Assembly: GCA_004369085.1 (NCBI GenBank)
Contig: ML210518.1
Coordinates: 1 to 19,003 of the forward strand
Direction: 5' to 3'
From: Coprinopsis marcescibilis
Taxonomy: Eukaryota; Basidiomycota; Agaricomycetes; Agaricales; Psathyrellaceae
DNA: 19,003 nt
The notes under the pieces were generated by a model. It saw nothing but the letters and a program-made list of their open reading frames with translations, was not told where the DNA came from and ran no database searches. Shown piece by piece: positions 1 through 10,233 of the stretch; the first letter of the stretch is position 1; each line of letters opens with the position of its first letter. Position numbers and translations under genes: made by a program.

Positions 1-95
1 ATAATGTGCACATGTTGTATACATGTTGTATACATATGGTGTACATGTAGTGCACATACCGTCTATATAGAGCCGTGGGTCAGTGTAAAGTACTC
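1..95 (+). repeat. Left arm of a 95-bp perfect inverted repeat
   Basis: Every base of 1-95 is matched by the reverse complement of 18668-18762 (position i pairs with 18763 minus i). The match stops abruptly on the inner side at 96/18667. The outer limit on this side lies beyond the window, so the repeat may be longer. The outer 60 bp consist of short near-palindromes (TGTGCACA, TGTATACA twice, TGTACA, GTGCAC) spaced about one helical turn apart; the inner 35 bp are ordinary unique sequence. The match itself is seen directly. Calling it a transposon terminal repeat is inference. Confidence 0.9.
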
Positions 96-231
96 CAATT
101 TACCAGTAAATCAAAATCAATTTATGCTGTAAGTGTAACGGCCTCCAAAGAACGAACAATTCATGATGATGATGGTCTCCGTCTTGATGGGACCTAGAAA
201 CCAGACGTGTTGCATATGTGTGAGCACATGA

Positions 232-408
232 GCTTTACTGAGTGTAGCTGTTACACCACTTCCAGCGGTGGAACATGATGACGAACAAGTGATTATGGAA
301 GATGAGTATTTGGAAATTCAGATGGATTATTTTCGAAGATTAGGAATGTTTGATTACGAGTTGATAGATACCCCTGACTGTCATACCGGATCTTGGGGGT
401 ATTTTTAG
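232..408 (+). pseudogene. Short acidic open frame, possible last exon of a lost gene
   Basis: The frame is open for 58 codons after a TGA at 229 and ends at TAG 406-408. A pyrimidine-rich stretch ending in TTCCAG at 259-265 would make a good splice acceptor, giving a terminal exon of 266-408. The encoded tail is acidic (HDDEQVIMEDEYLEIQMDYF) and looks more like protein than random AT-rich DNA. No ATG-initiated gene, upstream exon or recognisable domain is present. It could be the 3' end of a gene of the host element. Weak call. Confidence 0.22.
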
Positions 409-1270
409 GAAGATAACAAACACGAGGATATGAAGTAGTAGTTTTCTTATTTATAGTAAAGATAACAGATGGAACTTATCGATTACATTGATAAGAGATA
501 AAGATAGTATATTTAAACTTACCTTAGTAGGTAGTTGTACTTTAGTTTCGATCTTGTTTCACTTTGTTCATACTCAATAGTTTGCAAATAAGACTTTCGT
601 TAGTCTTCTTGTCGACCGATCGTCTTACTTGAAGAAACCCAAATACTCAATTGTCTTGACGTTCTCTCATCTTGACTCTTTTGCAAACTATCATCGAATG
701 ACTTGGGCATATTCCTTGCCTCATGTTGTAACAGTAGCATTGTCTAAACTCTCTGTTACCTCCCCAGCAGTCTGTAGGTACTTAGGAAGGGGTGTGCATC
801 TTACTGTTTACATGAAAATGAATATACAAATGTACAATGGCTGGGAATGAGGATTAGTGTGCTGACTTCTGAAGCAGGCAAACTCGCTGCTCAAGTGCTA
901 AATCAAATCTCATAGTTGGGGGCACTGACAGTACAAGTCTTAAGAGAATGAGATTGAAACAAGATGCCGATGTTGCGAAGTTTTGCCATCAATCTGAGTA
1001 CATTTGTACCACTCTTTCAGTCCCTTCTTAAATTGCCCCAGTAAATCGGGGGAAATATGCCTACTTACCTGCAAGAGGTCTGACTCATGCCCAAATCCAG
1101 TCAAGCACCCTCACATCACACAAAGAACCTCTCTTCAAGGCACAGTACTCCATGAGTGAATTTGTATACTGCATCATTACCAAGGCAGTTTGATGTAGTG
1201 TAATGACTGAAACGACACATCATGTACTTTCTATCCCTCTTAATTTTATTTACTCTTATTTCTTACTTTC
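409..1270. other. AT-rich stretch without a supportable gene
   Basis: This stretch is AT-rich, with scattered stops in all frames. A 73-codon frame at 629-850 has no domain, no good start context and no splice partners. I see no RNA gene, tandem repeat or paired inverted repeat here. It may contain decayed transposon DNA, but nothing in it supports a specific label. Confidence 0.5.
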
Positions 1271-1333
1271 TTTGGAAATGTGGATTTTCAAGGACGGGAA
1301 ATTTGTGCAGTGGAAGGGTCTTCCAGGCAATGC
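1271..1333 (+). pseudogene. Relic of an NLR gene (linker before the NACHT domain)
   Basis: The translated segment WIFKDGKFVQWKG (from TGG at 1281) matches WVFKDGKFVRWKG encoded at about 14110-14149 in the NLR gene on the right of the window, and the DNA is also clearly similar. It is followed by a plausible donor, GTGAGT, at 1334 and an acceptor, GCGGTAG, at 1378. The NLR copy likewise has a donor shortly after this motif (14183). After the putative intron the reading no longer resembles the P-loop, so the rest of the domain is missing or diverged. The gene is therefore a fragment; its downstream part is interrupted by the Tc1-like insertion at 1417. Confidence 0.55.
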
Positions 1334-1416
1334 GTGAGTGATGGAGTACAGTGTGACTGTTATTGTGGACTGCGGTAGCCTTGTGGCACCCAATCACCTT
1401 TGCCATACTTCTTGTA

Positions 1417-1453
1417 TGGTGCAAGTCAGCTAAAAGCCGCCACCCTGGAACAA
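1417..1453 (+). repeat. Left TIR of the Tc1-like element
   Basis: About 37 bp pair imperfectly with 4730-4766. The outer 22 bp differ at one position, and the inner part has several more differences before a final shared GAACAA. The preceding TA (1415-1416) is the target duplication. Confidence 0.88.
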
Positions 1454-1707
1454 CGGCAGATTCAGCAGTGAAAAAAATCCAAAATTTGATGATGCTGAGT
1501 TTCCGTCTTCAGCAGTACTAGGCACTTGTGAACTTGTCGCGAACAGACTGTTACAGCCTCCATTTAATAATAAGAACCAGTGTAGGACCCTGAAAACGCG
1601 AAACAAACGTGTTTCAAAGGTTTTGGGGACTCCCCATAGTCTCTGTAATGTAGCTAATAGAATTCCAAATTTGTTTTCCCTCTCAGTTTTCATACATTGG
1701 CCAAAGA

Positions 1708-4532
1708 ATGAACCGTACGAGCAAGGCAAAAAAGGCAGCTGCAGCGCAAGCTCGACAAGGATTAATGAAGAGGCGAGATGAAGAAAAACAAGCAAACCAG
1801 CCAGTTACCATTGCTATATACGACCACACCGAATGTACCTCATGGGCTGGTGGTGTGAATCACTGTCTATCAGACTGCGAAGACAATAGTTTTGAGGTGG
1901 ACAGTGACTGGGATGCTGACTCAGAAGGGGAAGAAGACCAAGATGAGGATCCTGATCTGGAGGTCCTTGTTGTTGGAGAGATAGATGAAGACCTGGATAT
2001 GGATGGTTCATGAGGTGCTGAAGGTGAAATGTGTGAAGGAAATGAAGGAAGATATCAAGAGAAAAAGAAGGGAAGAAAGGGAAAGGGTTGAAGGAGCAGG
2101 TCCAGGTACAGATGAAAAGGAAATGTAGGACGCATGTAGTGAGATGATGAAGGAGAGGGACTGGGACAAGTTGGAGGCAAATCACCAGCTCGGTTATAAT
2201 GGGCTTTCAGATCGCACAAAGTGTGAGCATGAACAGAAAGCATGGGAGAAGGCAGAGAAGAACAAGGGAACTCAAGAAAGGTATAAACAGCAGTTGATGC
2301 TATTTATTGGTTGATTTCTCATTGAATTTTAGCACCCAAGCTGCAAGATTTCGCTCATTCTTCTCTGTGAAGCGAGACCTCGCAGAAAAGGTGCCCAAGG
2401 ATGTCTCAGACTCGATAACCACTCCCAAGCTCATCTCCTCAACGTCTGATAAACTTAACCTCACGCCAGAATGTGAAATACTTGGTGCTGCAACGATTTA
2501 CCTCATGGGAGATGTCAACTTTGTGTGGTTGGGGTGCATGTCTGACGAAACTGCAGAGTTCTCTGAGGGAGAGATGGATGTGGAACCAGAACCTGTTCAG
2601 CTCGAAGCCAATCCTATTGTTGTGCCCAAACCAGTTCCTGAGGACTATGGAGTCCGCCAGCTCCCACCATGGAAGCGCCACCGTCTTGAGGTTCCTGCAC
2701 GAGAGGCAAAGCAAATGGCTCAACAGAGACGCAAACTGGATCGAAGGCAGGCTCTCCACAAGATTGAAAAATTTCTGAGGTCGGAGAAGACAGAATTTAG
2801 GGCTGGAGGGCAAGGCCTTCAAGCAAGGCATGCACAGGCAATACAAATCTGCCTCCACCTTGTTTTAAATGGTCACTGCAATCTCATTGATGCATCTCAG
2901 TGTGCAGCTGAAGCTATCAAGCTCAAGCCTGCATGGGGGGGTTGTTGCATTCGGAAATGGGTAGACAATTGGGTTAGGAAGGGAGTACTGCCAGAGTCAA
3001 AATGAGGGCAGCACTCAAAGGTCTTCTTGCTGTTGGACGACCTGGAGGTTTGTGCAGAACTTTGTACATTCCTGCGAGCAACAAGTGGTCGATGGACCCA
3101 AAGAAACTCTCAAACTTCACAAAGGAAAAGCTTATTCCACAAGAGGCAAAGAAATACATGAAGCAGGTTGTCTCCAAAGAGATGCCTGAAGGCCTCAAGT
3201 GTTACCTTGAGTACAAACTCTTCCCTTGTATTTAGCTCAAGGTGGCATGTGGTATTTCACTTCACACAGCATGAAGGTGGCTCCACAAAGAAGGCTTCCA
3301 ATACACAGCAAGCAAGAAGGCAATCTATTATGATGGTCACGAACGCGAGGATGTTGTTTACAATCGGCAGCAGGTGTTTATTCCAGAAATGGACTCACAC
3401 CTTCCTCGCCTTCCTTCGTTTGATCCAGCCAATGTCAATGTTGAACTGGAGCTGAAGCTGAAACCAGGAAAACGAAAGCTTGTGCTTGTTGCTCACGATG
3501 AGATGACGGCCCAGGGAAATGACGGAAAGTGAATGTCATGGGTCTGGAGTGGCGAACAGCCACTGCTGAAGAAAGGAGTGGGATGAGGACTACATCAGTC
3601 GGATGTCATCTGTTCAACCAAAGGATGGCTTTCTGAAGCGATCTAGACACTTGAATATGGGAAGAACTATGATGGGTATTGGACTGGAGCATTGTTTGCA
3701 GCTCAGGTGTGTCCCTTGATTTTTTCCAGCCTATGATAGCCTGACACTATAGCTGCAGCTAAAAGAGCGAATTATTCCAGCATTTGAGAAGGCACATGGC
3801 CCGGAATATCAGGCACTCATCATGGTTGATAACTCACAGGGACATTCTGTGTATGCAGAGGACGCTCTTTTGACAAGCTGGATGAACCTCAACCCAGGAG
3901 GAAAGCAAGCAAAACTTTGTAATGGGTGGTTTATGAAGGATGGCACTCAGGTTGAACAGGCTATGGTCTTTCCTTTGGACCATCCTGAATACCCTGGTCA
4001 GGCGAAAGGCATGAAGCAGGTCTTGGTGGAGCAAGGTCTATAGCGTGCAAAGCTCTTAATGTGCTGCAAGAACACAAAGCCAAAGGAGGGGGATAACATT
4101 GGTGCCGAGAAAGGGAAGTGTAAGCCTGAATCTGTTGACTTCTGTGCCAAACAAATTCTCGACCTTCAACCAGACTTCAAAGAGGAAAAGTCACTGGTAC
4201 AGGAGATCATCATGGAGGCTGGACACCTTTGCATTTTTCTACCAAAGTTCCACTGCGAGCTGAACTTTATTGAATACTTTTGGGGAGCCGTAAACAGGTA
4301 TTTGCGAGAGAATTGTAATTACACGTTCACAGGGCTGCAGGAAAATATGCCAAAGGCACTCGCCTCTGTGCCAGTTACCACCATCCAGAAATGGGAGAAC
4401 TGAACAAAGCAATGGATAGATGTGTACAGAAGGGGTCTGAATGCAAGGGATGCTCAGTTGGAGGTGCAGAAGTACAGTTTGCGGAAATATGCATCACATT
4501 GTAGAGTATGTGAACAGGAGACAGGGGCCTGA
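1708..4532 (+). pseudogene. DDE transposase of the Tc1/mariner-like element, inactivated
   Basis: The product would cut and paste its own element. The N-terminal part (1708-2290) is Lys/Glu-rich, followed by an acidic segment and an HTH-like region near 2850-3060 (RKWVDNWVRKG). The catalytic region has three candidate acidic residues: Asp at 3497-3499 in VAHDEMTAQ, Asp at 3828-3830 in MVDNSQGHS, and Glu at 4272-4274 in HCELNFIEYFWGAV. The last two motifs are highly typical of the fungal family. At least nine in-frame stops are seen: TAG 2126, TGA 3003, TAG 3233, TGA 3272, TGA 3530, TGA 3584, TAG 3644, TAG 4041 and TGA 4401. One frameshift lies near 3080. An intron fits at 3707-3758. All stops are TGA or TAG, as expected from C:G to T:A change at CGA, CAG or TGG codons. 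The exact start and the 5' exon structure are uncertain. Confidence 0.85.
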
Positions 4533-4729
4533 TGTTACCATATGTAGCTTATCTATAGATTAGATGACATCCAAAAGGGGAAGCAGCAAAATCCGTCGCA
4601 CTTGAAAAAATCACTTCTTCAATTTTGAGTTTTTCAAGAAACTGTTTAGACAAAATGTTTGGATAACCAAATAGTGCATTTCTACTAAAGGAATAAGAAA
4701 CCTGACTCTTTATCCAGCCCCCATCAGCC

Positions 4730-4766
4730 TTGTTCAAAAGTGGTGGCTTTTAGCCGACTTGCACCA
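4730..4766 (-). repeat. Right TIR of the Tc1-like element
   Basis: This is the reverse-complement partner of 1417-1453. It ends in CTTGCACCA and is followed by the second TA copy at 4767-4768. Confidence 0.88.
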
Positions 4767-4803
4767 TAGTTCTCACTCGCATCTGCCGTCACCTGGCCAG
4801 CTG

Positions 4804-4815
4804 TGTCGGAATTTT
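4804..4815 (+). repeat. Left short TIR of the Plavaka-type element
   Basis: TGTCGGAATTTT matches the reverse complement of 12600-12611 at 10 of 12 positions. It is preceded by TG. Confidence 0.6.
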
Positions 4816-4822
4816 CCCATGC

Positions 4823-4969
4823 CATTTTAACCAGGCAGTCATTAAAATACTGAAAATGCGATTATAATAGGCATTGTAATGACGGGATCATATTGTGATG
4901 CCAGCCTGGTTGTTAAAATGGATTAAAATGAATAGATTAGATTGTGATGGCCCGTTGCCATTGTGATGT
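4823..4969. repeat. Left subterminal motif cluster (ATTRTRATG)
   Basis: About nine variants lie within 150 bp: CATTTTAACC at 4823, ATTAAAATA at 4841, ATTATAATA at 4861, ATTGTAATG at 4873, ATTGTGATG near 4892, GTTAAAATG at 4912, ATTAAAATG at 4922, ATTGTGATG at 4941 and 4960. They lie between the left TIR and the transposase start, so they also cover its promoter. They are probable transposase-binding sites by analogy with CACTA and related elements. Confidence 0.6.
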
Positions 4970-5069
4970 GCGCTGATAAAGGACACACAGATGATCATAG
5001 TCACAAATAACTGCCCTCAGGCCTCTCCACTTCAATATCTCACATCAAGTCACTTATACGTATCTCAGC

Positions 5070-8000
5070 ATGGAGAAAGGGAAGTCTAAGCGAAGACAGG
5101 GGTCCAGCAATCGCTCCCAACCAGCCACCACAAGCTGCTTGTTTTGTGGTATCTCACTTGATCCCCGCGGCAGAGTCAGTCATGAAACGCGAAGCTGCAA
5201 ACTCAATCCCAACTCCCGTGCATATTCTGGTGGCCAATCGCAAGGATCTAGGTCACTTGGTGCGTCCCTTGGGCCTATTAGGGTCTTTGTATAGGCTTCT
5301 GATTGTTGTCTGTGATATAGATAGCCATCCAGATAATGCAATTGCTCTTGATCCAAATATGTCAGGGGGGAGTAGCGAGACACCTACTCTGACCTCTCCC
5401 TCAAGGAATAGGGCTGTAAAACGAGCCCGAAACAACCCTGATGGTAAGGTCTCGCGTCTTACAACAGTGATGCGTCTGTTGCTGCCTCTGAAGCAGACTT
5501 GTTTAGATTTCAACAATGCAGACCCCTTCAATCCACCAAATGACTCCAATCCAACCCAAGGGTTCAGCAAAGACCCTTTTCGCATTGAAGTACAAGGTCA
5601 GCTGGGCGCTTATTCTTCCTTTTATGCTTTCTTATCTCAAACAGAGCATCCTGCAGAGCTGGCAGACATGCGAGCCGCACCAACAGGTCCACAGCCGCAC
5701 ACTGAGAGCCATTCCGAGATGGAGGATCCTGACAACCAGAGTCGTGGTAGCCCTCAGGCTGGCGGAATACCAACTGTACGAGAAGCTGGTAATGTCGAAG
5801 TTCCTGCCCAATGGGAGCTGAAGGACAGCAACATACGCATCACCACCCATCCCAATGTGCAGAAACTGTCTCAGATGTACCGATTCAAAGATTACCAACC
5901 TGGACTAAGCGCTGACTACTGCCTTGAATCAGTCGACAACGAGCCATGGAAACCCTTTCGCATGTGCCTGGATTTTGAGCTCGCAGAACTGGCTCAGGAT
6001 GCTCGCATGAATAAGAAGCAAACCCAGCGGCTTATAATGATAATCTGGACCTGTCTGTCAAAGCCAGACATGTTCACCATCATCAACAAGAAGGATCTTA
6101 GTCAAACTTGGGAAGATGCCTGAAAGGTCCACGTACCCGATGTGCGTATCTAACCCCTTAATATTCCGCGAGCGGGATTATCAATGTCTTCGCTTATTAG
6201 CTTGTGAAATCAGAGATTCGACTGACGAATCCAAAGACCAAAGAAGATAGTATCACTTACGAGATGATGGGATGTCCCCTCAACAATTGGGTTGACTCAA
6301 TCATGTCTGACACAGTCAAATTTGAGCAGTACGAATCCGATGGTGGTGCATTTGACCGGCGCTATAATGAGCCCTGGACAAGTGATGCATGGTGGGAGGC
6401 TCAGGTACGTATTACATCGAACTTGCTGGCTGTTCATGCTGTTCTGACAGGGTAACACTTAGTCAAAGCTCCCAGATGGTGCTGGAATCTTTGCGATAAT
6501 TCTGCATGCAGATAAGACAAAGCTGTCAACCTTTGGAACCCAAAAGGCCTACCCAATCTATGCACAGTGCAGCAACCTTCCCTTACATGTCCAAAACGGG
6601 GTCAAGCACGGAAAGGAGATCTTAGCTGGTCTTATGCCAATAGTGAGTACATGTCTCTATTTATAGAGAAGTGAGATCAATCTAAACACCTATGTATTGA
6701 GGTTGGTGACAAACATGCAGCCGACTTCTCACGGGCCAATTACCCAAACTTCAAGCGAGATGTGTGGACAAAAGCATTTCTTGAGATCCTGAAATCAATC
6801 TCAGGAGAGTTTGCGCAGGTTGGCTGGGCATTCACAGTGGAGGATTTTGTCCGATGGCTGTACCCGTTGATCATTATTCTTGCATCAGACTATGAAGAGC
6901 AGTACATTAATTTTCTGCTACTGTTACAGTGTATATGACAACGACCACCTCTAGATGTATTATGGCCATGATCCGTGGAATAAACAGTCTTTTTCCGTGC
7001 CCTGTATGTGTAGTTCCAAAAAACGAGCAATCAGATCTTTCGAAGTCATGGCCCTTGTGAGCAACAGCCTGGATGCGGAAGGTCTTTGATGATAGTGCAG
7101 CAATGAACAAAGAGAATCGAAACAATGCTCTCAAGGCTGTTGGGCTACGCCCAGTTGAGGTACGTGATTCGTTCTCAATGCAAGGTTCCTTGTCTGATCT
7201 GAATTGGCGATCGAGTATAACTGATCCAAACTTTATTAACTCAGAATGTTTTCTGGGACTTCCAGCTCTCGGATGTCTACTCAGCGCTTACTTGGGACCA
7301 TCTACATGCATATCACATTGGATTGTTTAGGGATCATCTAATGAAAGAGATCAGTCATGTTGTGGAAACTACCTTTGGGGCAGAAGGACAGACACAGCTA
7401 AATTCAAAGTGAGTCATTAACGTGTCTACTAATACTATTACTGAAGTGACATCTTGCAAACCAAGCTTGGATTGGTCACCTCACTGGCCTGGTCTAACTC
7501 ATTTCTCCACCCTGTCGACCCTGGGTGAGATTGCCAATGCCTCAAAATTCGAGGATTTATCAAAGGTGCAAGCACTAATGTCCTTCAATGTTTGCTGATC
7601 CATCGAATAAGCAACACCAACTCATGGGTGACTTTAAACAGGTCATCCTATTCACAGCCTACCCTCTCTTCACATCATCAAACGACAAGGAGTCAGAGGC
7701 ATATCGCCTTCTTAAGCTATTCAGAACATATCTGGATCTTGATGCCTTTGCATCACTCAGAAATCCTTCGGAGCAACAGGTTTGCGAGGGAGAAGCCCTT
7801 CTTCAAGTATTCAACAATCGCTTAAAGGTCAGTTTCTAGCTTGATATGCTTCGTATCTTTTAGTTTTGAGACACAACTCCATTACAGAGCTTCCATGAGG
7901 TGACAACAAACGAGGACAAAGACTGGGCCTTCCCCAAGGTCCACAGCCACACACACATGTTCCAAGATATTCGCTGCAAAGGGGCGACAGTAAATGGAAA

Positions 8001-8980
8001 CTGCAAGACGTTTGAGCGCGCTCATCAGCCAATATGTCTCAACTATGAGCTTCGGACGAACTTTAAGAACGTGAATCCCCAGGTGTGTATTAATAGCTGC
8101 GGCCTGCCATAAGCCTTGCAATTCTCACGTACAATCTAATAGATTCACCAGATGGATGGCGAGACAGCTGCTGCTCTTTCCATCCGGAGTGGAATTGAGA
8201 TACTGGATGAGCTTGAGGACTTGCAGAAAGAGGCAGAGCTTGATGGAGATGATGGGGACGAACTTGCGGTGCCAGGCTACCCGCATATCTTGCTTGGCTC
8301 CCGCAACAGCGACCTCCATTCAATAAGCACCACCATTGCTGATGCGCCCAACGAGTTCAAGGTGGCTTACGAGAATCTCAACAGGAAAATCGCAAATCGT
8401 CTCAATCTGGTGGATGCTGCCAATGATTACATCCGAAATTTCCCAGTATCACATGAAGTATGTACTGGTTACATGCTTGCCAATACCTGGACCTCACTAA
8501 GTTCACCCTTTACAGATCCGCCAATACCATCTCATCCGTGCGGAGCACGAGTCGCTCGATGATTGGGCAATCAAGACAGATCTCATCCGGGCTCACAAGA
8601 TGTTCCATGGGTGCAGGAAATACGACTGTCTGGTGTATCAAGTCACTGATACAACCGTATCTTTTGCTCACCTGCTGTCTTTGTTCATGGTTGAATACAA
8701 CCAAAGAGTGCACTACTTCGCACTCATTGTCCCGTTTGACCTGCGACCATCAGTAACCAACCGGGCCAAGGATTCTGACTTTGAGATCATCCGCGTTTGG
8801 CGAAGGCACTACTCCAACTCTATTGTAATTCATGTGGGCTCCATCCTGCGGGCTGCATGCTTAGTCCCAGCTTGGGGCTGCGAATACGGAGATGAGTACC
8901 TTTTGAATATGTTTTTAGACCCTGACTTTTGGCTGTGCTCGAAGGGCCTAAGAGATAGGGGTCTTGCATGGAAGACCTAG
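5070..8980 (+). pseudogene. Plavaka-family transposase, nearly intact with two TGA stops
   Basis: The product would mobilise the surrounding element. My model has 12 exons: 5070-5259, 5321-6141, 6201-6404, 6463-6642, 6702-6901, 6955-7159, 7245-7408, 7466-7565, 7642-7827, 7888-8082, 8143-8457 and 8516-8980. Together they make exactly 1,075 codons with canonical GT/AG borders. The N-terminus has a Cys/His finger-like motif (CLFCGISLD ... SHETRSC). Family landmarks in order are EPWKPFRMCLDFELAEL, YNEPWTSDAWWEAQ, LHADKTKLSTFG (candidate first catalytic Asp at 6511), SDYEEQ (Asp at 6888), LFPCPVCVVPKNEQSDLS, NVFWDFQLSDVYSALTWDHL, FPKVHSHTHMFQDI, and a C-terminal HGCRKYDCLV region. Two codons interrupt it: TGA at 6121-6123 and at 7058-7060, the latter where relatives usually have Arg. 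Both fit CGA-to-TGA change. Exon 2 may hide one more short intron near 5446. Confidence 0.85.
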
Positions 8981-9115
8981 GCTGTAAATGTACATATTAC
9001 CCGTTGTTAATCGAACTGGAGAGATTTTAATCTTGCCGCTCAGTCTGCATTCTCCAAATACATATCTATTTATAGGTTTAACATGGTGCATGCTTCTACA
9101 CGTTCTGTAGAATTT

Positions 9116-9140
9116 TTGGGGACTGGCAGCTGGTCCCCAA
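9116..9140. repeat. Hairpin with 8-bp stem and 9-nt loop
   Basis: TTGGGGAC (9116-9123) and GTCCCCAA (9133-9140) are perfect complements. The hairpin lies about 135 bp after the transposase stop. Function unknown; it may lie in the 3' untranslated region. Confidence 0.4.
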
Positions 9141-9353
9141 GATCTCAGAGTGTAATCCGCCTTGTTTCAATCGAAAAATCAATCTTCTGGCTCTTTTGGA
9201 AAGCCAAAAGTGAGCATAAGTCAACATTGGACTTATCCAACAAGGTCTGCATCGCAAGCAGGTGTTCTATGAGCTGGGGAGTGCAATACTGATGTTGCTG
9301 GGGTGTATAAATATGGGGCGGGGATCATCTCAATGACGAAGATGATGTAAAGG

Positions 9354-9746
9354 ATGAAGCTGGTTGGAGTACACAGTAGTGCTACCCCAGCTATGCACCA
9401 TGGATTTTGCCACTTAGACATCAATGACTCAAGCAACACAAGTCTTGCATGTGTAGCTAAGAGATACTACACCCATGAAGACGCTCATAAGCTGCGTTGG
9501 ACTCCCTTGACAAGCTCTCATGACCTCCGGATCTGGCACCGGCGTTCTGGACCATTAGATTGGTCAATGGTTGCGGGTGAGCCGCGACTGTGTTGCTACT
9601 TTGTTCGCATTACTGCCACAGCAGCGGTTCAAGGTCAGGGCAGCAAGAACTCTGATTATAGCTTGACTAAAATGGTTAGAACGACTACTACAATGGCAAC
9701 TACAGACCCTCAAATGTGTATGAACGTTTTGCCTGGATTAACTTGA
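9354..9746 (+). CDS. Doubtful 130-codon open frame
   Basis: The ATG lies 48 bp after a TATAAATA sequence (about 9306), the one positive sign. The frame is uninterrupted for 130 codons, but I recognise no domain. Composition is unremarkable, with a Thr-rich stretch (TTTTMATT) near the end. It sits between the two genes of the Plavaka-type element on the same strand. It could be a small third gene or a chance open frame; chance is more likely. Confidence 0.18.
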   Translation: MKLVGVHSSATPAMHHGFCHLDINDSSNTSLACVAKRYYTHEDAHKLRWTPLTSSHDLRIWHRRSGPLDWSMVAGEPRLCCYFVRITATAAVQGQGSKNSDYSLTKMVRTTTTMATTDPQMCMNVLPGLT

Positions 9747-10064
9747 GGCTCGGTTAAGCTGCAACAGAACTGTGTCTTATTACGTTCTGGTGCTTAAGTG
9801 ACTTAAGCGACGCACAAGACATTGCTAATGGGGACAAGACCTGAAATTCTACCAACATGTTCCTTGAGATACAGGCAATGAGGTGCATATCTCAGGGTGG
9901 AATTGATGGAGGTGAGGCTCGTGTACACCTCAAATGTCGTTCAATGGAGGAATCTTGCAAGTCAAACTACACATGTCGTTGACTGCTAGGAACTTCCTGG
10001 AATAGAACAAAGTTGTTGACGTCCAAGCACGGACTCATTTTTGAGATTGGTGGCCTGTTGTCTC

Positions 10065-10072
10065 TATAAAAG
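10065..10072 (+). promoter_or_regulatory. TATA box of the second Plavaka-element gene
   Basis: TATAAAAG lies 169 bp upstream of the ATG at 10234, within CTCTATAAAAGCC. The stretch between it and the ATG is pyrimidine-rich, as often seen around fungal transcription starts. It is a plausible core promoter, judged on sequence only. Confidence 0.5.
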
Positions 10073-10233
10073 CCAGGTGTTATGCTCCAGTATGACCCAG
10101 AACTCAAACTTCTTTCCAAATCGTTTCACTACACTTTGCTATCCAGTTTCCACTCACCTCTTCTAGTGTGAGTCCTCTCTTCAAATGATTGATTGGTTCG
10201 GTGGCTAAATCGTTCAGCTTAGTGTGTACAACC

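Larger units (their letters stand above)
1417..4766 (+). mobile_element. Complete Tc1/mariner-like DNA transposon, decayed
   Basis: Both ends are visible. The left end starts TGGTGCAAGTCAGCTAAAAG and the right end reads, in reverse complement, TGGTGCAAGTCGGCTAAAAG. The element is flanked by TA at 1415-1416 and 4767-4768, the target duplication expected of the IS630/Tc1/mariner superfamily. It is 3,350 bp long and contains one plus-strand transposase, 1708-4532. The transposase carries many stops, so this copy cannot be autonomous. The right end lies 37 bp from the start of the Plavaka-type element. Confidence 0.88.
8981..10064. other. Spacer between the two Plavaka-element genes
   Basis: About 1.1 kb lies between the transposase stop and the next gene's TATA box. 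It holds two small perfect inverted repeats: TTGGGGAC/GTCCCCAA at 9116-9140 and GCTTAAG/CTTAAGC at 9792-9808. It also holds a TATAAATA sequence at about 9306 and a 130-codon frame at 9354-9746. I recognise no domain and no splice-linked continuation. It may be non-coding or hold decayed sequence. Confidence 0.5.

Noticed and set aside
629..850. 73-codon plus-strand frame near the left end
   Set aside because: No domain, no start context, AT-rich chance composition.
5446..5469. 24-nt intron in Plavaka exon 2 (GTAAGG...CAACAG)
   Set aside because: Too short for splicing and the frame reads through. A longer intron using the same donor remains possible but is not needed.
9792..9808. GCTTAAG-TGA-CTTAAGC palindrome as an operator or transposon end
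   Set aside because: Isolated, short, no partner copy and no adjacent start; most likely chance.
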